Positions 13,413 to 28,300 are shown, numbered from the stretch's first letter. The stretch: DNA of 64,000 nt from Sebastes aleutianus (GCA_916700875.1 CAKAKS010000066.1:4133742-4197741), one strand, 5' to 3'. The notes: generated by a model from the letters alone, not told the origin. Made by a program: numbers and translations.

Positions 13413-15059
13413 TTTTACACTATTTTCACAATATTATTGTTGAATATTTAGCAGTTTCTGAAACAGGACTACTGTGTTCTTTCTAAAAATGCAATAGCTT
13501 AAAACAAATTGGCATAACAGTGGTTTCAAAACTTTTTTTGTCATGCCTACCTTTGGAGGCCAAAAATATTTTACCCCCCACAATAAGTCAATTTGCATTT
13601 TGGACTTTGGAGTAACACTGTCAAGAACACATTCTCATCAGTTTCTGTTGTACAAATGCAAAAAGCAAGTTACATTTCGCCCCGCCACCAGAGACACAAG
13701 TCTCTCCTGCTATTTGAAGATAAAATAATAAGATATTTATTAATTTACAGAGGGGAAATTCATGTTACAGTAGGCTAAAACAGGAAAGTGTCTGAAGAGG
13801 TAATAAAAAAATACAGAAAAATAAGAAAATCTTCTTGTACTTCAGACCATTTTCACAGCAGCCTGCAAGAACAGCAGGTGAAAGAGGTGGAACTATAAAC
13901 ATTAACACTGTTTCTGTTCCTGTAACTATTACAGTGCAACGCAGCAATCAGTGATGTCATTGTTTCCACCTGTGAGTGACTCAGTGTAACACAGGGCTGA
14001 AATAACATCAGCTAAAGTTGCTATCAGGATAAAGAAGTGTTGGCAAAGAAGTAAATATTTACATCTGCTAAAACCGTATTATGTTAGCGTTAGCAGTTGG
14101 AGTTGGCATAGTTCTCTGTGGGTTCAGTAGTGGTAGAGACCATTTCACATTACACAAAGACATTTAATTCAGTCACACTATAAAAAATAACACTTTAGGA
14201 GCTTAAATGGAGGACTACCTTGTTATCTAAAGGTATTTACTACTCCTTAGTATGTGTTGTAAGAGGAGACGTGGTTTTATTTGACCATAAACACTGTGAT
14301 AAAGCTGTTACTGAAAGAATCCTGGTTCAGTCTGTCACAAGAAACGTGTATCATAAAGCAATGCATCTGTCCAGCCACAGGATAAAACCTTATAGTTAAT
14401 ATTTATGTGTTTAGCAGACTGTGTCTATTGTCTTTTCACAACTCGTTTCCTTTTTGCTTGTTGATTCACACAGAATATATTTTGACTACATCCATTACCT
14501 CCACTACAGTGCTAATACAGACACATGGTTTTGTGATTTAATAATGGGCTTACCAAGATGCACTAAAATAATAATGCATATTAAATATTAAAGCCTCAGT
14601 GTCTTAGTTACCATCTTTTCTAATATAGTTTTTTTTTCTACAGTCAAACATGCCAAACTAAGTGCTGTGACTGTTTACAACAATTCATCATTTTCTTCAT
14701 TAAGGATAATTGTTTACTGGCATATTAAAATCACAAGTTTGACTGTTTTTTGCTAATGCATTCATCAAGCACCATGAAGTCAGCCAAGGTTTAATATTTT
14801 TTATTTTTTGCTTCATAATGGGAGCGCCGCTTATTTACGCTATGGTAAAAACGCCATCAGCATGACAAGGCGCTGAGCATCTATTCTGTGCTGAGGGCTG
14901 CACGTTTAGCGTTTTTTTTAGGTTGCTGAGAGTTGAAAATGTTCAACTTTGAGTAAAACGCTGCGTCACTTTTAACCCAGCCATCCAATCACGCTAGAGA
15001 AGAGACGGGACAAATAGCCTACCACCAAGGCATGATCAGATGTGTTTATAATTTTGAGT

Positions 15060-15182
15060 ATGTTATGCTATTGTTTTTATTGTTTTTACTGTGGACTTTA
15101 TGTTGTCCTCATGTCTGGAGCACTGGACCAAATCAATTTCCCCGTGTTGGATGATAAAGTTGATCTGAATCTGAATCTGAAT
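15060..15182. mobile_element. Retroelement-like 3' tail (AATTTCCCC...ATAAAG, CTGAAT repeats)
   Basis: The segment CAATTTCCCCGTGTTGGATG ATAAAG followed by (TGAATC)n resembles the 3' tails of fish LINE/SINE retroelements. It appears to interrupt a larger repeat (about 14850-15475). Confidence 0.5.
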
Positions 15183-16006
15183 TGAACAATCATACTCGCC
15201 GAGATGTTTCCTCACCCACAAAATCCATGAACATAGACCGGCGGGTTCGTCATCTCTCCCTGCAGACTTCCCATCATCCAGAAAAAGGGCCAGAGAAAGT
15301 ACTCTACCTTGTACTGACGGTGCCGACATGTTTACTTCCTGGGATATTCAGTATCATAGCAACCAGATGCAACCAAAGCGTGCTTCCAAAGTGCCCTCAG
15401 CGCTCCCAGCTGAGCGTTTTCAGAAGAGCACCTTGCGTTTTCAGCTTGGAAACAAACGCTTAGGAGGACACGGTCCCTAAGAAATTCTATTTTATATATT
15501 TATTAATGTCACAATCATCAGATAGTAGAAAATCCCTAGTGTAATGAAAACACTAATGATCTACTCTACATATTGTCCTCCATCTATCTAGCTTTTGGTC
15601 TCTGAACACAAATACAGTAAGTCAGAATTTTTAAGCTCTGGTTCTGGCAACTTTTTATGTTATTTTACTACAAATTTAAAATGATGTCTTGTGCATTTCA
15701 CATAAAGCATTTGAGATATTCTACCTAACCTCAGATAAATTTAGCGCTTAAGCACAGAAGATAAACCCTGCTGCAAGAAAAGAAAGAAGGAAAGAAGCAT
15801 CATCTGTGCAGGTTACCAAAACAATCCTAAGAGGTTCATAAAACCATCCAACCCCCAAAAAACAAAAACAACACAAATTACATTAAAATTTTATCAAGGA
15901 GAAGAATGGTACCACAGCAACAAAATGCCAAAAGAGAAGCAAAGACAAAATAAAACAAATAAACTTATGTTGTGACTAATCTGTGTTTTCTTTTCTTCTC
16001 TTCCAG

Positions 16007-16036
16007 TGAAGAAAGCCAAACTACACGGGCCTCCAG
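16007..16036 (+). CDS. unc13b: unc13b exon A (30 nt): start of the C2A domain
   Basis: The acceptor is a pyrimidine-rich tract ending CTTCCAG and the donor is GTAAGA. The exon begins with the last two bases of a valine codon, so the previous exon must end in G, and it encodes V-KKAKLHGPP before ending on the first base of an aspartate codon. This matches the short second coding exon expected after the MSLLCV-type leader of Munc13-1 and Munc13-2. At 30 nt it is a microexon-sized exon; its phase (last two bases of one codon, first base of another) means it joins correctly only to exon B at 27760, across an 11.7 kb intron. It is too short to be recognised without the downstream exons. Confidence 0.87.
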
Positions 16037-19000
16037 GTAAGAGCTAATGCATGATGTCTGCTGATGTTTGAACATTGAGAGGTGTGTTCATCTTAATAAG
16101 AGGAGCTGTTGTGGATTTTTTTCTCATTAATAGTTTATATCTGAGTTATATGTGGCTAGAGCTGGGACTTTACAGTAAGTCTAGAGGAGTGACATTAAGA
16201 CTCGACGAAGAGATAGTTGACTTTCCAATTTGTGGAATGTTGAAGAAATTTACAGTTTCTTCATTCACTCCTTGCGGAGCCCATGTTTGAATCTCTCCTT
16301 GGTCATGTACTTGGATGTCCTCAGTAGATGTAACAGAGGAGAACAACAGCTGAAAAATATTGTTCATACAGTTCCTCTTCAGGGATGAAGCATCAACAAT
16401 TCAGCAGCCAGTAAAAAGTGGAACACCGTCTTCCCATCCACCTTTCTTTTCCTTATTTTTTTTTTACCTCTTTGCTGGCTGCAGCTGTTTGTCCCAGCTT
16501 CTCTCCGGGCGATGATGAGGGGAGAACAACAGCGACGAGTGGGAGAATAAAAAGTCAAGCCAGAGGAGGAGAGCATAAAATCAATAGATCATCACAGACA
16601 AAGGGCCACCTGCTAGCCTGAAATGACAACGTGTCATCCCGGCATAAAGGAGGAAGATGGAGACAAATCCCTCAATGTCTTTAGGAGACAGAGACAGACT
16701 CCAGATACAGGAGATGATTCGTCATTGGCTGCCTCTGGCATCCGATCGCAGGGCAGATTTTCAGAGCGGAAGGATGAGATTTGATTGGCCTCCCCAGGGT
16801 TCATAAAACTGGACATGAGTGATGATGTTGCTGCCGTACAGTCAGAGCTACTGTAGAAATGCCCTATAATTCATTTATTCTGTAGTTCCTCCCTTTGAAT
16901 GTTATGCAGTTTAACTCATTTATAATACCAAAGAAGTTGCTCGTAAAACGAAACTGGTTTTCGGAATCAGCAGACCGTCCTTAAACTTGAAACACTTTGG
17001 TGGAGTAGCAGTAGTTTAGGAAGTACAGAGCAAAGTGGGGGTTGAGCAATAGCTGCTTGATACGGTATATCCTCAAGTGTTTTTATTTCAGTGATACATT
17101 ACATCGCAGTCCTCTTATTGTAAATTGTCTGACACACACACACAGTGCTTGAAGTGGAAATAAATAAGTGCTGGTACTTATTCACATGTTGGCGTGTGTA
17201 TCAGCCGGTATTGTCAATCTCTTGCGACGTATTCCTATTTATTCATTATTTCTTTACACGAGTCATAATCAGTTGTGATTTTATTGTTATATTGTTATAC
17301 TTGGGCTATGCATTTTCTATAGTCGGCCTATAATACTCCAATAATATTCCAACTGGAACATTATAGTAGTTAAGGTGGTGTGTTTAGTGTTAATAAAAGT
17401 GCTTTCCTGTGTTATTTGTAGCCTATAGTAGGGTATCATCCAGGTTTTAGGTGATACATATTATGCAGCAGCATAAAGAGACACATTATGAATTTCTACA
17501 GTGAATAAAAAATGCAAGGAGATATTGAGTTTGGGTCCTCCCCCAAGAAAATTTGAAGGTTTTCGACTTAATATTAAGCAATTTCACATAATTTTGGACC
17601 ATTATTATTACTAGTTAAATGATTATTTTATTATTTACACATATTACAGCCTTCGTCTGAACATTTAAATAGTCTGGAAATGTTTGCCCTGTAAAATCAT
17701 ATTCTATAAATCAAAACATTTAAATATAGTTTAATTAATTATCATTACACGGCTTGGTTGAATACTCTATTCTGATTGGTCAATCACGGCGTTCTGCGGT
17801 CTGTTATTTATTTATAGCAGACCGTTGCTATGGATAACAGACCGTTGCTATGGGCACAGTTCTGATGTCGGACTCTGGAAGACTGTTTTTGTGTCAAATT
17901 ATTGTTTTCATAATGTACAGCGAGCCGGTTGTGAAATGTTGTTGTGAAATAAACCCCTTCAGGGCCATGCAAGACCCCTCCGCTTCAAGTCGGCGTGCGG
18001 CATCGCCGTGTCGGGGTTTATTTCACAACAACGACCGGCTCACTGTACATTATCCCTTACGTATTTGTTCACAAATAAAATAAGCTATGATGAACAGCTC
18101 ACTAATTATTTTACCAAAAGGAACCCCCGTCCCCCGTGCTGTGTCCCCCGTCCCCCGCCCCCCGTCCCCCGTGCCGTGCATCGTCCAGATTCTCTCCACA
18201 TTGTTTTTATCTTCATATTATGAGGTGCGGCACAAATACACTGGCGCTGAACTGTTATTATTTGCCCTTAACGCCCAGAGAACCTGATATGGAGAAGGCA
18301 GAAAAGAATACCGGCCACCTCTGAGAAGTGCGCAAGAAAAAGTTGCGGTATGACAAAGAGTAAAATGTAGAAGTGCCGGTAGGAAGGAAGGGAAGTCTAT
18401 GTCTGGTTTTTCTTTTTAAATTTGACCTAAAACATCAAACCTACCTTCCCTCAGGGCTGTAACACCCAGTCAAGTAGTTGATAGACCGTATGCATGTTCT
18501 GTCATGTGACATGATTATTAGTCTCAGGTCAGACACAACTAGCAGAGCTTGTCCCACTCTAATGCTCCAGTTTGGGAAACATGATCTGATTTATCTTAAT
18601 AGTAAAAAGCAATAGATTCTTAGCCCTGGGGGAGCTGGCTGCTGTCCCAAAGCCCTCCTGAAACCCCACCGGTGGACGACCCCTGAGAGATGTTGCCTGG
18701 TATATGTGTCACTTTATTAGTTTAAAAGATTTAAGGCACATTATCCTGTTTTTAGCCATGCTGAAACTGTGGCTCTAGAGACGTTGATGTCAGGTAGTCT
18801 GCCGGTCCAAAGCTGTGAGCCAACCTACAACTGTTGGATGGATTGCTGTGACATTTGGTACGGACATTCGTGGTGAGAATGTATACTGATGACTTTATTG
18901 ATTCTCAAAGTTTTCATCTAGTGCCACAAGCAGGTCAAACCCCTTAAACAGTTGTCAAGTACCGCCTCCGCGCTGGCGACAGCCATGGCCGGAGGCATTA

Positions 19001-19361
19001 TGTTTTCGGGTTGTCCGCCCGTCTGTCCGTCCTTTCTCGTGAACGTGATATCTAGGGAACGCCTGGATGGGATTTCTTCAAATTTGGCACAAATGTCCAC
19101 TTGGACTCAAGGATGAACTGAGGTCAAAGGTCAAAGGTCACTGTGACCTCACATGACACGTTTTTGGACATAAGTCAAGAATTCATATTCTAATTATGAC
19201 AATTTCACACAAATGTCTAACAGGATAAAATGATGAAGAGATGACATTTTAGACAGACGTGGATTTAAACTGCAACTTGACTAATTGGCAGAGGCATACA
19301 ACCACGAGGGGAAATTGAATTTCCCCTCGGGGATTAATAAAGTGCCTTTCTTCTTCTTCTT

Positions 19362-19392
<31 letters not shown>

Positions 19393-22300
19393 ATTCTAGT
19401 TTTTTTCTTTGGTAGTTTTGGTCAACCAACCCTGGGTGAAAATTTTAACTCGTAGATATCACTACTTTTTGTATTAGTAGTTTTCTGAAACTTTTATGTT
19501 TAAATATTCCAATGAGGCATTATCTAATTCTAACTTTTGGTGATATTAGGAGAAATCTACAGACAGAAATAGACCACGTGTCGTAACATCTAAACCTAAA
19601 TGTGTATTTTGGATAGCCCAAAATATCAAAATTGACTAGTGCATAAAAAAACAATGTTTTTGCCTGTAGCATCTTGCCTTAAGTTGACATCAAGTCAAAT
19701 CCCCAAATGATCACGAGGTTGCTAATCAACATGACACATGATTTCTCCAATATTTCTAAAATGTTTGGATTTTTGACAGTTTTTCTGGCCTCTTTTTGGG
19801 CCAAATTCTCCGATTTAAGAGATGCAACTCAGTGACATCAGCTGATATCGGCTTTTGGGCCATGACACCGCTTACCGTACTTGCAAATCTCTGGATTAGA
19901 GGTTTGTGAAATGGGATTTTAATCAGAGGGAAACTAGTTTGAATCTCAAGCTGCTTTGGTAAAACAATCCTGACAGGTAATCTGAATTAGAAACAAAAAG
20001 CGGAGCTTCTGAGTTTTAATAGTAGGTGACTGGTCCTGATGGGGAGGTTTGGTGTGAATTTATTTTTATTTTGGATCATTGTCATACCTGTTTTGGTTTC
20101 CTTTTCTGCTCGAGTGCAGGAAGTGAAAATTGTGGACTGTACTTGTTATAATAAATCATTAACCTTGAACAACAGACCTGTCTTCATGTGTGTTTGAACA
20201 GGGAATTGACCATTTTCATACCTGACGCGTTGCTCATCAGTAGCAGTGGTTATCTCGCTGTGATGACCCACCGCAGCCTAATGAATGCAGAGGAATCCCT
20301 GACAATAATGAGGCAATGGTGTTGGTGTAATGAGGCAGCCCTGTCTCAGCACAGCCTCAACTGCTGTGCTGTCTGACTTGTATTCTGTCTGTCGCTTATT
20401 GCAGACTGAAACAATTCCTCCTGAAGCCTCGGTTATACTTTCGCGGCAAAACCAGCATTCTCAAAGCTCCTCAAAGTCCATTTTCTCCACCCATCCATGT
20501 CTGTGTAGTTACACAATTTTGGATGTGCACGGACAGGTCAAAAACCTTTAGATGGTACCATTGCGAAGGGCGACCACGGCCAACACTGTTTTGCAAGACG
20601 GGCTTCACTAGATATAACTCTGCGGTGTTGGTGCTTCTGTGTAGTTTGTGTTGGAGTCTGAGTCTGAACAGCGTAGCCACATGCGATTTATACATGTAAA
20701 GAAGTTACAAACAGTCCCTTTAATAAATGTAGGCTAAATAGATAATGCTTTTGTTTGTGATGACAATTTTGTTAAGTTTCAACAGGTATCACCTAGGCGT
20801 TGTCCAATGTGCACTGTGGATTTTGGATGCATTTTGTGTCTTTTTCTCTTCGCGCCGGTAATCCCCCGTCAGAAACTCATGTGCAAGCACACTTTGACTC
20901 TCACAAACACACTCAATAAAATCTATTCTGAGCCAAATGATATCACTGGTACAGGTGATGCAATGTAAAAAACATTCCCCAATCTAAAACATGTTATTTT
21001 ATTTTTATTATATATTTTTTTTCTCCCCAACCATCTGGCAACCCCTGGAAATTATACTGTTATAGAGGCTAACACCGTAGAGCTGCAGAGTTGGTGATTA
21101 TTTGTGGTTGACGTCACTACAAGCGACCCCTTTCACATTACATGTAGTCACTTCAATGTCAATATTGAAATAATAATGAATGCGTGTTAAAAGAAGTTGA
21201 ACCGTGATCAGAAGATGTGATTTTAAAGCCGGACGTGCTGTTGATGTTGAAAGAAATGCAGCTGAAATAAAACGAGAACATCCTGTCTGTTTGCACTTGT
21301 GAGTCCAAAAGAATTAAGTCTCAGTTCAATATCTCCTTCAGCTTCCTTCATCCACCAAAAGCTCTCCTCCGCTCACTTTCCGCTCACTCTCCGCTCACTC
21401 TCCGCTCACTCTCCAGCCTCCTCCATCCCCTCCCTTAATAGAGTATTCATTACTGTAGACAGTCTAATAAATGTCATCTCGCCTGGCCGCGCCGCGCACG
21501 TCCATGTGTAACTGAATATAACTTATTTATTTTCATAAGTCATCGCTACTTAATTATAAATGACGCCGGCTGCTCCCCAAGAGGGTCCCGCTGCATGCTG
21601 GGATATGTCCTCCCCGACGCAGTTACTTGCTGCTTACTGGAGGAAGGTGTGTTTGTTTATGTCTGTCTCTGTGTGTGTGTGTGCATGCAACCAAGCATTT
21701 ATGGAGGTCTGCAGAGTGTCATCTTCTATGACAACCCTGGTGGTGTCAAAGGAAATAGATTCCAAATATAGACGATGACTCGATTCTTTTATATTTTTCC
21801 TCCGTTTTTTGTTTATTTTTGTGTTGTTTTTTTTTCGTGGCTTGTCCGGTTGTTGTGTTTTCCTAATTTGTCCTTACCACTGTTAGCTCAGGCAGTAAAT
21901 GGGGCTGTCTGCACCCTGCCAGTCCCCTCGTCCCCTTAATCACAGACCTGGCAACCCCCTTAAGTGAATGATGGATTATTCCCGATTAACCATTTCACCC
22001 TCCTGTCTTTTGCCTTCGTCATTACTGCGGAGCTCTGCTGGGCGCGGTGACAGATAGGATACACTCTTGACATTTCATGTGTCTCATATGAGGATGAAAT
22101 CTCAGTACAGTATTAAATTTGTGTTCAGACCAAGAGCGAAGAGAATTTTCGGCTCGCTTTACTCGCGCGATATGGACCGCCGGTATCATTTGTGTTCATT
22201 CGCGCCAGAGAGGAGAAAGAGCTTGTCTCCATTGATACCAACAGCTTTTCTTTCCGCCATTTCCGCCATCAAGCATGGAAGAAATAACCATTGTTGCTGC

Positions 22301-25300
22301 TTTGGAAGTCCCAGATGTCAGAAAACCAAACGCTGATGTGTCTGAGTTCATAACATCATCCGGCGGCGAGCTGTGTTCACATACAGTCGCATTGCACTGA
22401 CTGTATCTAGCAAGCCACACGTTGCTACTGCATTATGAACCCAAAATATACAGATTGTGCTGTGATTTAATTGCAATAAAAATATCAAAAGGATGCCGAA
22501 ATAACTGCATAATAATGCAGATTTGTAAAAAAAAGTCTGAATTCATGCTTTGTCAGGTCTGTCTGCAAGACGCCAAGCAAACAACTTTTAAATTGCTTGT
22601 TTTCTGAATGGAGTTTGGATGGATCAGTGCCAGGATATGCAGCTTCTCCATCAACTGTCGAGATAAAGTCTTCGAGGCATAAATACGGCAGCGACGTTGG
22701 TGTTTAGAATCTCGACGCTGATAGGCTTTTGTGACACAGCGTCGAAATATTTCAACTCCTGCAAACACTGGATACAAAAAGTGTGAAATTCGCGTCATTC
22801 GTGTCGCCCGGCGTGAATTTGTGTCTATTTGCCTCATTGCATTGACTTTGTATGAAATTGCGCCTCACGAAAAGTTTGTTTCGCTCTTGGTCTGAACACA
22901 GCATAAGAAATGACACTGCATCCCCATTCCCACATGAGATACAATGACAACACATTGAGCATAAACACCTTTGTGTGCGTGCTCTCCATGGAGATCCGTG
23001 CCACGGTGTCTCGCGCCGCCAGCATAAACAAAGCTTAATGGTTTGTGGTTGCTTTTTCAATTGTCTTTTTCAAAATCAGATATTTTTCGGATGTGTCCAA
23101 GATGCAATGAAGTGTCAGTGGAGTAAAAGTGACACAGCAGGGACAGACTGGGAGATTGGTTTGTGTTTTAAGTGAAGTCAAAATGAATTTCTAGGCTTAC
23201 CAACTCAAATAGGATCCTCCTGAAAGCCTTGCCATGCTCTTCAGTTGTGTTATCCACCCAAGGGAGCTGTTCAAGTAGGACTGTACAACAGGACTGTACT
23301 GGGAAGCTCCCAGGTGTGTGAATGTGTGCAAGTGTATGAATATGAAGCAGGTCAAGTGCTTAGTCAACCTTTCCTGCATAAATAAGGATCAGGGATCGTC
23401 CTGTGCTCTTCTCCCCAGTGGTGTTTCATTAGCTTCATGCTGCACTGCTCTCTTTGCTACAGCAGAGTGATGTAATCCACAAAGAGCTCCAGGGGGATTT
23501 TGAAACAGAAATATGAACATAACATAAGAAACACATCTGTATACAACATTGTGTTTACCAAAACACAACGATAAGCATCCCTTTTACTACTGTGATTACT
23601 AAGCTTGCCTCTTTTTTTTGGTCATGTCTAGATGGTAACCCTTGGAGGACATGGTTATAGTAAGAGCTTTTTAAGGTTCAGCAACTAAGGTTTCAACATA
23701 AAGCATCTTCTTTTTCAACTTTTCTCATCTTTTTACTCTGACGCAGACATGCTTTATGTCCAAATCTTAGTTGGTGCACCTTATTAAAAAGCTCTTACTG
23801 AAACCATCAAGCTCTAAATACCTTTTATTCAGCTTTGAACCCACTGCTCTCGGCTATGCTCATGAATTAACGGCCAGTACCTATGACAAAAGATGGCTTG
23901 AATTTAAGGAGAAATGTGGATGGTTTGGGTTAGAGAGCTTTAGCACCGTTAAGAGATTCATTAAGACTTCTGAGCTTAATGAATCCAGGTATTTTACCAA
24001 CTTGGAACCACAACCAAATTATAAATTGGGTACTGGAATCAAACCCTGGCCATCATGTATTAATTTATGCAGTTGAACGATCACATCACTCACCTCATCT
24101 TCACCCCAAATCCACTGATGCTGCCCTCAGCTCCGCTGGCCCTCTTCAGAACAAAGTGGTTGTAAAATTGGGAACACAGAGGTGTACTAGGACACACAAA
24201 TACACACACCAACACAGCATACGCTTTGTCAGAGTCCATCCCAAGAGTGGGCTATTTGAGGCAGGTAATCAAGCAGGGATTACAGTATGTGGTTGTGGTT
24301 GCTGGCTCCTTGGTTTATGCTGATTATGCTGATCAGTGTGAGTTAGAGGGAAAGACACACACACACACACACCTGGGACATTGGGTTGAGTTTATTCTTT
24401 ATTAAAGGCAAACATACAACACAGTTTTTTTTTTTATCAATGACATATGCTGATTTAAGAGTAGTCAACTTACAACAACCTGTTCAGCTGCATCAATCTA
24501 ATTGGTGTGAATGCTGGAATCATTCACAACATATGTTCTTCTACATTCTTTATTTTTATTTTTCGTCAGACCACTTTTTTTGCATCGCTACTCCTTCCAC
24601 ATTTTTCAACATAGAAACTCCATTCAAACATCAAAACGTGCAGCTCAATTAGGACATGATGGCTATTACTTTTCTCATTCATAACTTTCATATTTTCAGA
24701 ATTATTAACCATAATTCATCAAAAATTCTCCATTGAAATGAATGGAAGAAATGTTCAGAATTTAAACATTTTCAAGCATTTTCAACTGTTCACTGCTCAT
24801 TCATGCTTTCACCTAGAAACTCCATTCAAACTGTAAAATGTTCCACATATTCCATAGATTCTGGCTATTATTCAACTTTCATTCATCCCAATTGTACTTT
24901 TTGAAATATTTAACTTTGTTTGGAGCTTGGTAAAATTCCCCTTTTTGTATGTTACCGGAAACTAGGGATTCACCTAGTTTTTCAAAATAAAAGCCCCAGA
25001 AGGTAACTTTCTTAACAGGGAACTCAGAACTAACTATTTATAAGGCTTCAGCTGCTTTTCATGCAATTACAACTTTCTGATTCTGATTCTGTATCCTTCT
25101 TCATACAGATTAAAGCTCTTCAGCATCTAGCATTCACTCTGCATTTCTTCAGAATTTTTTTTTCTAGTTTCTTCTAATCTAGTATTTATGCTGCTCATTT
25201 TCATGGATTTCAAATGAACACCAAACTTGTTTGAATCACTGAAAAAACTTGAGACGTGAGCATCTATGCAGAAGTCTGCAACGAGGCTACATCTTTGCAA

Positions 25301-28300
25301 GCGTGAATAAAAAAATATAAGAATTGCAAGTGCAAGTGTACAGTAGTAACAGTAAAAGAGGACATAGTTAAGGTGATGTATCCATTAACATCAAAGTGCT
25401 CCACAACGCCCCCACATTATGAAATAATATTCTCAGACCCTCAATGAGAAAAAGGAGGAACTTCCAGGAAATAGAGAGGGTTATTATCTCCGTAGAATAA
25501 ACAAATGTAGCTTTAACATGCCTGAATATGAATACATTCAACCTGAATCAATGCTGAAAATGGACCAGCGTCAATGAAAAGAAGGGAAAGGGTCATATAG
25601 TTCTCCGTATACAGCCATCCGTGTGTGATGAGAAAATGTAATGAGACCGTGGTTCACCGCCTGAAGTGGCTTTTTCTCGGTACAAAATGTTCCCTGTTCA
25701 GCGCTTCCACAGTTAATACTGACACCATCTTGCAAATGAGCGTCATTAGAAGGCACACAGCAGTTATTTAAGGTACAATTGTTCATTTCTGTTCATGTCT
25801 GTTCATTTCTGTTCATTTCTGTCTGCGTCCCTCCACTCTTCTCCTGGGTGTCTGGATATGGAGGATTCACAAGTTGAAAAACTGGATTTTCCACCTTAAT
25901 ATTTGTGCTGAAACTTTACATTTTACATTACTGAATGCTAATATGGTTTTTATACAATATATGTTTTAAAGCAGAATTAAAACTAGTTTGTAGAAGAAGA
26001 AGAGAACAGAAATAAATGAATAAAATACATAAAAGATGCAGTAATATTGGGCTGGAAATGGAGCTAAACACTGTTTTCCCGTAAAGGTTCCTCTTGAGGA
26101 TGTAGTTGTGTTCCAGCGGAGGTTTTTAGGTATTTGGATTTACTTTTTAGTATTTTGTAATGTTATGTCGCATAGTTTACATTTTCTTTCAAAAATACTC
26201 AATATATATTTGCAAAACGTTTATTGAAAAACTTTTTAGTTATTTGTTTTCCCTATTTGATGTTTTTTTAGGCTATATTTATGTAGCCACTCAATGCAAT
26301 TTGTTAATGGTGCTCAATATGATATCCAGAATATTAATGAAGTCTCTCTCCCTCTGTGTGAATTGTAATCCGAGTTTCTCCGTGCTTTGTTGACATCGCC
26401 GGGCCGGCCGTGCTTGCCTTTTAGTGCAAGTTCGTGCATGTGAACTTGCCCCACTGGCTCGCTCACAGCCGACGCTCTGCGCTGCTCTCATACGGTGGTT
26501 ACAGCTGATAACGTTGTACCGACCGAGGGCGCCGTTGCGGAAGTGTAGCACCCACTCTCTGGTTCCCCCCACGTTAACACTGTTAGCCCCGTTAGCTGCG
26601 AGTTGAGAGCTGTGTGGAGGCAATAGAAATGCTACCAGTCTCGCATTTAGCACCATTTAGGTTAGGGAAGGATCGTGGTCTAGGTTCATTAATTAGAAAA
26701 TTCAACATTGACTTTAAACGTGAGACAAGACGTGTTTTCTCTAAAGTATGTGTTTCCATTGAATTTAGCAATTCGGTTACTTGGTAAAACAGATTAGCAG
26801 TATTTGAATGACATTTTTGGAAGACATTTACCTCTTAAGCTTCACTCAGACTTGTTTTGGACTCTTCTCATGTAAAAAGTGCTTTTTAAATGTTCGATGT
26901 AATCAGCTTCAACAATTCCTTTGAGTTACTTTTTTGGTTTAACAGTGTGTGGAAAGACATTTCAAATCTAGTGTACCGCTTGTGAAAGACAGATCTAAAT
27001 ATTTGTTGATCCTATTTCATATTGACAAAGACATCATTGTATTATTTAGGACTGTATTTGATGAGTTATGACTGGGACGTCGATTGCTTTTAATCTAACT
27101 TGCACTTGATCAACACTGTCTGACAGTTCTGCACAAATAAGCTGTCCACAGTGGTTTATAGTCTCTGCATTATTTGGTGATTTAAAGGAAAAAGCTTCAT
27201 GTATTGCAGAGGCTAAAATTAGCATAAACTCTGTGTTTTGTGGTCATATCCTGCAGCTGTGTAGGAGATAACGTCTTTATCTCCTTTATATTAGTGTATA
27301 ATATTAAATCCTGCATGAAATCTGTGTGTTCCTTAGTTAGTGTGTTGTTGCGCTTTAGTTTTTGTCCTATGTGGGTAGTTTAAATTATTTCTCCCGTGTC
27401 TGTAAAATCATGGTTGTTTTTTTAGCCTTTGTTTATCTCCCCTTCATCTTTTCATGAGCTAGAGATGCTTCACTGCTCCAGAAATAATGGCTGTTTGCTA
27501 TATTGTTATGCAGGGAAGAAAATTTATATATCCTGTAGTTCAATCAATAATCGAGATGGGTCACTGAAGCCTCGGGAGGGTACAAACCGTACAGAACAAT
27601 ACTTAAATTATATTTGTTTTTTAACATAGGACATTTTTCCAATAAGTTACGAAATAACATTTTAAACATGTAAATGTATGCATGACAAAAATGTTAAAGA
27701 CTTCCTCACAAAATCTGAATCATAATTTTTTGCTTGTTTTTTTCTCTCGCCTTTTCCAGACAAGTTCAACGCCTACGTAACTTTAAAGGTGCAAAATGTG
27801 AAGAGTACCACCATCACAGTCCGAGGGGACCAGCCGTGTTGGGAACAAGACTTCATGTTGTGAGTTTCACCCTGCTGCTCTTCTTACTTTAAATCTTATT
27901 ACTTACTGTAATGAAGACCTAGGCGATTAAGTAAGCCAGTAACTGACTTACTTAAACGTAAACTTACTGTAAATATATCTGGTATATAGAAACCTCATAC
28001 ATATTGTGATGTTTATGTTTTGCCATCCACTGAGGGATCATATCTCCTTCTTTAGATTTAAATTTAAAAAGAATGTTGCAAAAATATAAGCCAGTTTCCA
28101 TTCAGCTGCCTTTTTCGGGTATGTAGTTCTTCAAACTAGCACATGACCGACATACTACTAATGAATTTACCTTTAAATGTACACTCAAGGTGCTTTCACA
28201 CCCAACCCGTTTGGTTCAGTTAAAACAAACTCTTGACTGGTTAGATACGGTTCGTTGGGGCTGGTGTGAACGCTCATTCAAACTAGTGTGGACCAAGCGG

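Larger units (their letters stand above)
1..16006. other. Noncoding DNA upstream of exon A (5' flank or intron 1)
   Basis: No supported exon. The expected first coding exon (short leader ending in G before a GT donor) was searched for by eye and not found, so it may lie upstream of the window. The stretch contains MITE copies, a foldback AT-rich element, several teleost-type interspersed repeats and microsatellites (listed separately). Open frames here are short and lack codon bias or recognisable similarity. Confidence 0.7.
16037..27759 (+). other. Intron A-B of unc13b (11.7 kb)
   Basis: Begins GTAAGA and ends CCTTTTCCAG. Holds a palindromic repeat near 17.9 kb, a C-rich low-complexity tract, two adjacent teleost-type interspersed repeats near 18.8-19.3 kb with a (TTC)n tail, a 780-bp inverted-end element (22120-22900) and a foldback hairpin (23651-23807). 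No other exon is supported. Confidence 0.85.

Noticed and set aside
26291..26656. 121-codon minus-strand frame in a GC-rich patch
   Set aside because: The patch (CGTTAACACTGTTAGCC and similar blocks) looks like a dispersed repeat and the translation has no recognisable features.
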